The notes under the pieces are model-generated. The model had not been told where the DNA came from, searched no databases, and saw nothing but the letters and a program-made list of their open reading frames with translations. Position numbers and translations under genes: made by a program. From positions 1 to 15,378 of the forward strand of contig JACKBV010000050.1 in assembly GCA_020634315.1 (NCBI GenBank): a stretch of DNA of 15,378 bases. Reading direction: 5' to 3'. Below are positions 1 through 6,700 of this stretch, piece after piece (positions within the stretch are counted from its first letter, which is position 1; the number at the start of each line of letters is the position of its first letter). The DNA comes from Ardenticatenaceae bacterium (GTDB taxonomy: Bacteria > Chloroflexota > Anaerolineae > Promineifilales > Promineifilaceae).

Positions 1-827
1 TCAGTTTCAAAGACATCTAATCCTGCGCCAGCAATCCACCCCTTTTTCAATGCTTTTACCAGGTCTTTCTCATTGATGACAGCGCCACGACCAACGTTGA
101 CGAGGAAGGCGCTGGGCTTCATTTTGCGGAAGGTGGCTTCGTCGAAGAGATGAAAGGTTTTGTCGGTGAGGGGGAGCGTGATGACGACGTAATCGCATTC
201 GCCAAGCATGGATTGCAGGGCTTCGCCGGGGTAAATACGGTCGGGTAGCTTTCCCTGCGGATCACCGGTGCCGGTGATGGTGTAGCCATTGTCTTCAGGA
301 TGGCGGGCATCTCGCTTGCTGGCAAGCACTTTCATGCCAAAGCCTTTGGCTAGACGCGCCAGTTCGCGGCCAATGCTGCCGTAGCCCACAATGCCCAATG
401 TGCGCCCGCGTAGTTCGTCGGGGAGGAATGTGTCCCAGCGGGGACGGGGCCATTCTTTGCGTGTTTTGTAGCTGAACCATTTGGGGACGCGATGTGCCCA
501 GGCGAGGATTTGTGTCATGGTGTATTGGGCCATGTTGGGGGCGTGGATGCCGCTGGCGCTGGTGATGAGGATGTCGCTGTGCCAAACGGCCGTTTCCTGT
601 AAATGCTCCACTCCGGCAAAATGCGTTTGAATCCAACGCAGGTTAGGCGCTTGCTCCGGACGTGGCACGCCATTCACCGCATAAAATACATTTGCCTGTG
701 TCATTTTATCTTCCGGCCAACGACCTTCCGGTAAGTTTAGCTGTTCCAGCTTGATTTGTGCGGAAACAGTGCGAATCTTATCTAGCAAGTGAGAAGGAAA
801 ATTGGCGGTAACCAAAACGTGTGTCAT
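1..827 (-). CDS. D-isomer-specific 2-hydroxyacid dehydrogenase (C-terminus cut by window edge)
   Basis: NAD(P)-dependent oxidoreductase of the D-2-hydroxyacid dehydrogenase family, which interconverts 2-oxoacids and D-2-hydroxyacids in the cytoplasm. The visible 275 residues start MTHVLVTANF. They carry the nucleotide-binding glycine motif GYGSIG at residues 148-153 inside LGIVGYGSIGRELA. The second family signature runs through KMKPSAFLVNVGRGAVINEKDL, with the substrate-binding arginine at R247. The frame leaves the window at LDVFET, just before the expected catalytic Glu and His, so completeness cannot be judged. The only in-frame ATG near the N-terminus is at 827; AGGAG lies 12 nt upstream, a long but usable spacing. 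Substrate cannot be read from sequence; relatives include glyoxylate/hydroxypyruvate and phosphoglycerate dehydrogenases. The residues between GYGSIG and the second signature are longer than in compact members. One AACGGCCGTT palindrome (585-594) encodes Thr79-Ala80-Val81. Confidence 0.93.
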   Translation of the reverse strand, partial: MTHVLVTANFPSHLLDKIRTVSAQIKLEQLNLPEGRWPEDKMTQANVFYAVNGVPRPEQAPNLRWIQTHFAGVEHLQETAVWHSDILITSASGIHAPNMAQYTMTQILAWAHRVPKWFSYKTRKEWPRPRWDTFLPDELRGRTLGIVGYGSIGRELARLAKGFGMKVLASKRDARHPEDNGYTITGTGDPQGKLPDRIYPGEALQSMLGECDYVVITLPLTDKTFHLFDEATFRKMKPSAFLVNVGRGAVINEKDLVKALKKGWIAGAGLDVFET

Positions 828-1082
828 ATTATTTATGTACTCCTCTGAGCGACGATGCGATCTGACAGTAACCGGTTGTCAATGGGTAAGAATCAGGATG
901 GGGTTTCTGAATGCCAGACACAATGAAGTAAATTCATGCGTCAGAGTGTAGCATAATATGAGAGCGCAGGCAGGATTCTGCGACAATCGGCCAGGTCTGT
1001 GCGTATAGACATTGTGACAAAGCTGGCGCTGTGCTTGTGGCGCTGGCTTGATAGAGTGAAAGAGAAACGGAGGTAAGAGATA
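828..1082. other. Divergent intergenic region between the dehydrogenase and the LiaF-like gene
   Basis: This 255-bp stretch must hold the promoters of two divergent genes. A CATAAT hexamer at 952-957 resembles a -10 box for the plus-strand gene, but no good -35 lies 16-18 bp upstream. TGGCGCTG occurs twice as a short direct repeat around 1023-1046. GGAGGT at 1069-1074 is a strong ribosome binding site, 8 nt before the ATG at 1083. I see no RNA gene and no convincing riboswitch fold. Confidence 0.35.
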
Positions 1083-1577
1083 ATGCAAAAACGAAGTTCG
1101 ATAGTTGGCGGGTTGATCATGATAGTTGTGGGGGCGTTCTTTTTGCTGTTGCAGTTTTCCCCATCGCTGGCGGCACAAATAGATTTTGGGCGGCAGTGGC
1201 CGCTGTTGGTTGTTGGCCTCGGCGTGTTTTTCTTGTTGGGCGCTTTGTTAGGAACGCCACCGTTGGCCGTGCCCGGCAGCATTGTCAGTGGCATTGGCGG
1301 TATTCTCTATTACCAAAACATGACCGGAAACTGGGCAAGTTGGGCGTATATGTGGGCGTTAATCCCCGGTTTTGTGGGGTTTGGGACGATGTTGATGGGA
1401 ATTTTAGAGAGAAAGGGGCGGCGCAATATTCGTGAGGGGGCGCGTTTAATGATGATTAGCCTGGTGATGTTTGCGCTGTTCGCTGCCTTTTTTAACGGGC
1501 TGGGTTCGCTTGGCCGTTTTTGGCCGCTGTTGTTGATTGCGCTGGGTGTGTGGCTGCTGTGGCAAAATCGACGGTAA
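1083..1577 (+). CDS. LiaI/LiaF-type (DUF5668-like) multi-pass membrane protein
   Basis: Integral membrane protein of 164 residues with about six hydrophobic segments (roughly 7-25, 39-58, 63-77, 85-108, 121-137 and 146-161). A characteristic W-P-L-L-x4-LGV motif occurs twice, as RQWPLLVVGLGVFFL (residues 38-52) and RFWPLLLIALGVWLL (146-160). It matches the short transmembrane motif of LiaI/LiaF-like (DUF5668) proteins, so the protein may be an internal duplication. It starts at the ATG after a consensus GGAGGT with 8-nt spacing. The next gene, 85 nt downstream, encodes a PspC-domain protein. LiaF-like and PspC proteins occur together in envelope-stress modules (Lia and Psp systems), so a role in sensing or damping membrane stress is inferred. 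The C-terminal LiaF regulatory domain is absent. A near-copy of the AACGGCCGTT palindrome (1577-1585) overlaps the stop codon. Confidence 0.75.
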   Translation: MQKRSSIVGGLIMIVVGAFFLLLQFSPSLAAQIDFGRQWPLLVVGLGVFFLLGALLGTPPLAVPGSIVSGIGGILYYQNMTGNWASWAYMWALIPGFVGFGTMLMGILERKGRRNIREGARLMMISLVMFALFAAFFNGLGSLGRFWPLLLIALGVWLLWQNRR

Positions 1578-1662
1578 ACGGCCGTGCAACTTTCCCCGCA
1601 GCCTTGCGTAATGTGGGTTGATTGACAAAAACGAGAGTATTCTACCTGATGGAGGTTTAACG

Positions 1663-1905
1663 ATGGAAAAGCGATTAGTGCGTAGACAAGATGACCGGAT
1701 GTTGTTTGGTGTGGCCGCAGGTATTGCTGCTTATTTAAACATTGATCCAGTTTTGGTACGGTTGATTTTTGTGATTATGACTTTGGCTGGTGGCCCTGGG
1801 ATTTTGATTTACCTCGTCATGCTGATCATTATGCCGGAAGAAGGCGTAATGGACGGTGCCAAAGGGCACGTGTTTGATGAGGAAGAGATTATCATCAAGG
1901 AATAG
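1663..1905 (+). CDS. PspC domain membrane protein
   Basis: Small membrane protein of 80 residues with a PspC domain over residues 3-59. Family hallmarks seen are the N-terminal basic stretch KRLVRR, the segment FGVAAGIAAYLNIDPVLVRL, and the hydrophobic helix IFVIMTLAGGPGILIYLVML ending in IIMPEE. In the phage-shock response PspC proteins sit in the inner membrane and help sense or relay membrane damage. The acidic C-terminal tail (FDEEEIIIKE) should be cytoplasmic. I chose the ATG at 1663 because GGAGGT lies 6 nt upstream (1651-1656) and the domain begins directly there. An in-frame TTG at 1618 would add 15 unconserved residues that include the ribosome binding site. It probably forms an operon with the preceding LiaF-like gene. 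No kinase, response regulator or PspA is visible nearby. Confidence 0.88.
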   Translation: MEKRLVRRQDDRMLFGVAAGIAAYLNIDPVLVRLIFVIMTLAGGPGILIYLVMLIIMPEEGVMDGAKGHVFDEEEIIIKE

Positions 1906-1946
1906 ACCGGCAATACATGCTGGCGTCGGCACTTCCAATCTCCTGC

Positions 1947-1960
1947 TGCTGACGTCAGCA
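1947..1960. repeat. 14-bp perfect palindrome TGCTGACGTCAGCA
   Basis: Uninterrupted palindrome in the convergent intergenic space between pspC and pyrD, directly before the A-tract of the minus-strand terminator. It could be a protein-binding site, or simply extra structure at the 3' ends. Nothing else supports a function. Confidence 0.4.
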
Positions 1961-1987
1961 AAAAAATTGTCCATTGGCGACAATTTT
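1960..1987 (-). terminator. Likely terminator of the minus-strand pyrD transcript
   Basis: The arms AAAATTGTC (1963-1971) and GACAATTTT (1979-1987) form a perfect 9-bp stem with a 7-nt loop. Read on the minus strand, the stem runs into a T tract (complement of A1960-1966, partly inside the stem). It lies about 80 nt beyond the pyrD stop. The stem is A/T-rich, so termination may be modest. Confidence 0.55.
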
Positions 1988-1989
1988 GG

Positions 1990-2023
1990 GAGACACTCGC
2001 AGCTAGCGAGTGTCTCTTTTTTT
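1990..2023 (+). terminator. Intrinsic terminator of the LiaF-like/pspC transcript
   Basis: The arms GAGACACTCGC (1990-2000) and GCGAGTGTCTC (2006-2016) pair perfectly over 11 bp around the loop AGCTA. Seven Ts (2017-2023) follow. This is a textbook Rho-independent terminator about 85 nt after the pspC stop. Confidence 0.93.
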
Positions 2024-2067
2024 GTCTGATTTTCTGTGAGTGCGATGGATGGGCGCAGCCCGTCAGG

Positions 2068-3114
2068 TTAATTTTTGCTCAAGTCGCGCAAGATGGACCC
2101 GGCAAGCCCTGGCCCGGTGTAAATGAGGCCCGTGTAAAGCTGCACGAGTACGGCTCCGGCGTCAAGTTTGGCCTGGACATCGGCGGCTGTTTGCACGCCG
2201 CCCACACCGATGACGGGCACGCGCCCCTCTGTGTGCTGCACGATGTAGCGAATGATGCCGTTGCTCAAATCGCGTAACGGCCGTCCACTCAATCCACCTG
2301 TTTCTTCTTGCCGCGGGCTGTGTAATCCCTGGCGGCTGAGGGTGGTGTTGGTGGCGATAATGCCATCAATGCCCACGTTGAGCACCGTATCGAGGATTCC
2401 GTCCAGCTCTTGCCAGGTGAGGTCGGGGGCGATTTTGACGAGCAACGGCCGTTTCTTCAGCCCATGCCGTTTAGCCAACACCTCATTTTCCACGCGCAAC
2501 GTGCGCAGCAAATGCCCCAGATAATCTCCCCCTTGCAGGTCGCGCAGCCCTGGCGTGTTCGGCGAACTAATATTTACCGCCAGGTAATCGGCCGTTTTGT
2601 ACACGGCACGCATCACCTGCATGTAATCCAACGGCGCATCTTCCAGGAGCGTTGCCTTTTGTTTGCCCAGGCTGACGCCAACAATCGTCTCCCCTTTTTG
2701 TTGTGACAGAGTGTGTAGACGGGAAACGGCCGTAATCACGCCCCCATTTGGAAAGCCCATACGATTAATAATGGCCCCATCTTCCGGCAGGCGAAAAATG
2801 CGCGGCTTCGCATTGCCTTCTTGTGGTTTGGGCGTCAATGTGCCGACTTCCACATGCCCAAAGCCAAGCAGCCCCAACCCACGCGTCACACGCACATCTT
2901 TGTCAAATCCGGCAGCAATGCCCAACACATTGGGGAAAGTCAATCCAAACGCTTCCACCGGTTGTGCCGGTATTTCCCCGGCAATGGTTTGCAGCAGCGC
3001 CCGCCCGACACGAAGGTGCTGCGCCAATTGCAGCGCCGTCAACGTGCGATCATGCACCATTTCCGCATCCATGCGTTTAAGTATCGGAAAAACAAACTTC
3101 TGGTAAATGCTCAT
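2068..3114 (-). CDS. pyrD: Dihydroorotate dehydrogenase (quinone), class 2
   Basis: Catalyses the fourth step of pyrimidine synthesis, oxidising dihydroorotate to orotate with FMN and passing electrons to membrane quinone. The 348-residue length and the amphipathic N-terminal extension (YQKFVFPILKRMDAEMVHDRTL) are typical of the membrane-associated class 2 enzyme. The motif NISSPNTPGLR at 181-191 contains the catalytic serine (S184, equivalent to E. coli Ser175). Other conserved blocks are VEVGTLTPKPQEGN, INRMGFPN, LLVKIAPDL, IATNTTL, GGLSGRPL and PVIGVGGV. The start ATG at 3114 has no Shine-Dalgarno sequence. TACAAT, a good -10 match, ends 8 nt before it, so a very short or absent leader is possible. 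The gene follows the 183-residue membrane-anchored protein after 77 nt and may also be read from that run. One exact palindrome (2444-2453) encodes Arg-Pro. Confidence 0.97.
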   Translation of the reverse strand: MSIYQKFVFPILKRMDAEMVHDRTLTALQLAQHLRVGRALLQTIAGEIPAQPVEAFGLTFPNVLGIAAGFDKDVRVTRGLGLLGFGHVEVGTLTPKPQEGNAKPRIFRLPEDGAIINRMGFPNGGVITAVSRLHTLSQQKGETIVGVSLGKQKATLLEDAPLDYMQVMRAVYKTADYLAVNISSPNTPGLRDLQGGDYLGHLLRTLRVENEVLAKRHGLKKRPLLVKIAPDLTWQELDGILDTVLNVGIDGIIATNTTLSRQGLHSPRQEETGGLSGRPLRDLSNGIIRYIVQHTEGRVPVIGVGGVQTAADVQAKLDAGAVLVQLYTGLIYTGPGLAGSILRDLSKN

Positions 3115-3154
3115 AGAGGCTAATTGTAGAGCGCAATGGGCGTCGCGGGTAGTC

Positions 3155-3170
3155 GATTTGGAGATTTGGC
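3155..3170. repeat. Two tandem octamers GATTTGGA/GATTTGGC
   Basis: Two adjacent 8-bp units differing at one base, followed by the related GTGATTTAGC (3171-3180), in the 77-bp gap upstream of pyrD. It is short and may be chance. It is noted because other gaps in this run carry similar small tandem repeats. Confidence 0.3.
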
Positions 3171-3191
3171 GTGATTTAGCAAGGCAGGTGC

Positions 3192-3743
3192 TTACCGATA
3201 AACCCCTTCAATGTACACTTCCCCTTCGCGCAGTTCCAATTTTGTGATTTCAATAGGCAGGCGCAGTTGTGCATAAACTTGCTGTGCCTTTTCCACCGCC
3301 AGCAGCACAAAATCGGGCGCTTTAGCCCCGGCAATGCCAACTTCTTCCACACGCGCTTCAAGACGGCCGTTTTCTAGCCACACCGTTGCCCGCCCAAACA
3401 CCGGCGTGCGCAGCCCCATCATGTGTACCAGCGCCCCGCCCGTCACCCCATCTGGATGAATGGCGACTTGCGGATGGCTGATGGGCAAATCACGCGGAGC
3501 CATGAACCAGGTCAACGTTTCCATCGCCATGCGGTCGGTGACTGTGACGCTAAACGATTCGCCGACAGCATCGCGTGCCTGCCAATGTGCGCGAATCTCG
3601 GCGATTTCCGGGTGTAAAATCGGCTCCACTTCTACCATGTCCACTTGTGCGGCGACACTAAACCAGGCAAACGCATTTGCCAGCAGCAGGGCAGCGGCAA
3701 TCCAGAAATTGGTAGCGGTTAAATAAGGTTTGACTGTTTTCAT
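3192..3743 (-). CDS. Secreted or membrane-anchored protein of unknown function
   Basis: Protein of 183 residues that I do not firmly recognise. A basic N-terminus (MKTVKPYL) is followed by one hydrophobic segment at about 12-32 (FWIAAALLLANAFAWFSVAA), acting as a signal peptide or membrane anchor. The rest is soluble and should lie outside the membrane. Its pattern is SVTVTDRMAMETLTWF, then a VAIHPDGV turn, a strand-rich stretch with WLENGRLEARVEEV, and a final KLELREGEVYIEGVYR. This loosely resembles small lipid-binding-like secreted domains (LmeA/DUF2993 or YpmS type), a weak resemblance only. No cysteine follows the hydrophobic segment, so it is not a lipoprotein. It begins 39 nt after the giant membrane protein and lies 77 nt before pyrD, suggesting co-transcription. 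No clear ribosome binding site precedes the ATG; a heptamer array lies there instead. Confidence 0.7.
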   Translation of the reverse strand: MKTVKPYLTATNFWIAAALLLANAFAWFSVAAQVDMVEVEPILHPEIAEIRAHWQARDAVGESFSVTVTDRMAMETLTWFMAPRDLPISHPQVAIHPDGVTGGALVHMMGLRTPVFGRATVWLENGRLEARVEEVGIAGAKAPDFVLLAVEKAQQVYAQLRLPIEITKLELREGEVYIEGVYR

Positions 3744-3752
3744 GGTCGTTTG

Positions 3753-3773
3753 TAATCCGTTATCCGTAATCCG
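3753..3773. repeat. Three tandem heptamers (TAATCCG, TTATCCG, TAATCCG)
   Basis: Three contiguous 7-bp units, one with a single change, fill most of the 39-bp gap between the giant membrane gene and the 183-residue gene. The array lies just upstream of the latter's start, where a Shine-Dalgarno sequence would be expected. Similar degenerate heptamers lie upstream of the giant gene (9625-9673). Confidence 0.6.
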
Positions 3774-3782
3774 CCGCTCGCC

Positions 3783-6700
3783 TTATTCCCATGTTTCGAG
3801 ACGAGCGCGGAACTCTTGTGACAGTTTGCGTGCATTTTCCAGGCGGCGTTCCAGGCCAATCCCCAGACCAACGAGCAGTGCGCCAAGCAGCAGCAGCACG
3901 TAGGTGTTTAGCTCTAGCAATGGCTCAATAAGCTGCCCGGCAACGGCCGTTACCACGCCAACCACCCCCGCATACAACAAGCGCCGCAAGCGCCGCAAGC
4001 TGCCCAACCAAACCAGCAGCAGCCCCTCGAAAATCATCAGCAGCGCATACCAGCCGCCGTGACTGCCAAACGACTGCCAAAACGCCGATCCGAGCAGCAC
4101 TACCACGGCCGCGCGATCAATCCAGCGTGCCGCTGCCCGGCTGCCACCGTCAACCTTTGTCAGGCCACGCTGCCATTCCAGCCAGCCGACCAACAGCAAA
4201 TATACGCCAGCGGGCAAGGCAAACAGTTGCAGTTCGCGTGCCCCTTGCAGCAGGAGCAGCCAGAAACTCCACGAGCTGAGCAGCAGCCACAGCGCCAGAT
4301 AGCTGAGGCGCGGCCGTTTCTCCACCAATGCAGCTACCAGATAAAACAGCCCCAGCACGAAGAAGACGCGAATCAGCATAGTGGCTAACTGCACCTGGTA
4401 TGGCGTAATAGTCGGGCGACTGATGAGACTTTCAAGCAAGACGGGCACCACGCCCAATCCGTTGACACCGGCCAGCAGCAAAGCCAACAGTGAAACAATC
4501 CAACCACTGCGGTAAAACGGCCGTTCCCACACCGCTGCCCATTGCCAAAACGACCGTATCTCTGGTCGCCACAAGCGCAGCCCATACCCCACAAATCCAT
4601 ATGAAGCGGCCAGCACAGCCAGCGCTACCGGATAAGCCGTGTATGCCCAATCTTGCCAGGCGACTAACTGCACGGTTCCTATGAAAACAAAGGCAAGCGC
4701 CGCATAAGCGAGCAGTCCCAACCCCCAAAACGAAGCCAGCACGCCGCACATCACGCCATGCAGCAGCGTGACCAGCATACCCGCGCCGCCGCCAAAAAAC
4801 GCCAAAAGCTGCCCCAGGCCGATGTTGGCGAACAGCAGCAAAAAGAACGGCCGTGACCAGCCCTGTACATGTAATTGCCAGCGCCCTTCTGTGATGGTCA
4901 GCAACGGCCGTTCATGTCGCAGTTCCGCCACCAACAGACCGGCAAACAACGTCAGCGCCGTCATCGGCAGGAACGCCAGCGCCAGGTCAGTCGGCGCATC
5001 AGTCAGACCAAGCCAGCGGATGAGTGCCAGCGTCGTCAGTTGCAGCCAAAACCAGGCCAGCAGCAGCCAACTGCGCAGGCGGAACCGAAACAGCGCATAA
5101 AAGAAAACGGCCGTTCCCAATGCCAGACAGACAAACCAGCGCCACTCACTGCTCAAACTGGGCAAATGGCTCAGCGCGGCTCCGGCAAACGCCATGCCAT
5201 ACAGCGCCAATGCCCACCAGCGCGACACCCGCAGCCAGACCGCACGCGGCCAGGCTGCGACATCAGCCCAGGGAAAAGGCTCGCCAAACTTCTCCCCCAT
5301 CGCAGATGGCTCCATGCCCCAGATTTTGTCCAGCCAATACGCCAGCAGCAGCGCCAACACAATGCCCGGCCATGCCGCCAATCCGTAATCCCGTATCGGC
5401 ACATTGAGCAAATCCACCGCCGCCCAATAAGCCACCGCGGCAATCGCCACGGCGACATGGAACAACAACGGCCACCGCTGCCACACCGCTGCCACCGTAT
5501 ACACCAGTGCTCCCAGGCTAAAGCTGACCAGCACGCCAAAGGTATTCTCCAATGATAGCGGCAGTCCCATCATCACCAGCACGCCCATCATCCACAGCAG
5601 CGGCCCTGCATAACGGCGTAACTTGAATCTTTGCAGCATGTAAGCCAACGCCAGGTAAACGGCCGCAACCGCTTCCAGCATCCAGCTAAAGTAATGTGTC
5701 CGGTCCCAATGTAGTTCCAGTTGCAGCAGACCCATGGCGATGGGGAACAGGATTGCTGCCGGAAACAGCCAGACCGGTTCATGGAACAGCCACGCGGAGA
5801 GTGCCGCCAGACTGGTATTGAACAAGAGGATGCCAATTAATGCCGGACGATCTGAAATGGCGAGCAGCATAGCGATAACGGCCGTTCCATAGGCCACCCC
5901 ATACAACGGCCAACGATAGGCTGCTTCCCAACGCGCCACGCGCCGCCCTAATGCCAGCAGCGGCCAGGCAAATGTCAACACCAACAAAGCGATTCCCGTC
6001 TGGTTGACATTGGGGAAGAATAATTGTTGCAAATAGACAGCCCAAATGGGCAGCAGCGCCGTCGCCGGATACAGGAAACGGGCGCTAGAAAGGGGATTGG
6101 AAATAGCGGTTTGGGAGCTTGCTGCGGATTTTTCGTGCGGCACGTTCCAATTTCCAAACTGCCTGTCAATCCACGTTGCGCCCAGGTAGAAAACGATGGC
6201 AAGGGCGAAGACGACTGTGGCAACGGCCGTTTCCGCCATCCCCCATAACAACGCATACGGCACCAGAATATGGGCCACCACCAGCGGCGGCCAACTCCAT
6301 TGCCCCAGCCCTACAAATTGTGCCAGCCGCGCTCCCGCCGCCAGCAGCGCCAACGCCAGCAGCAGCCAACTCGCGCTGTACCAGGCACCTGCATCGCCAA
6401 ATAGCCAATGCGTCAGCAGCGTCCAGGGGATGATGACCAGCCCGCTGGCAAGCCAGGCGAAGCGCCGCTTGCGGAACAAGGGCGCGGCCACAGCATACAA
6501 AGCGGCCGTTAGCGTCAGGGCCAAAATTGACCACATTTCGCGCGTCCGCCCACCGCCCAGCAGCAGCAAATTGCGCCCCACTGCGGCCACAATTGCCACC
6601 ACCGAAATTGTCCAACCCGCTGTGAGCAAGGGGCGTCGGTACAGCCGCCAGGCGGCACGGAAAAAAGCGCCGTTTGGCTGTGTGTGCGCCAGGTGGTAAA

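Noticed and set aside
4875..5555. Plus-strand open frame of 226 codons opposite the giant membrane gene
   Set aside because: Its product is Gln/Arg/Pro-rich low-complexity, as expected from reading the reverse of Leu/Ala/Trp codons; the minus-strand frame is continuous.
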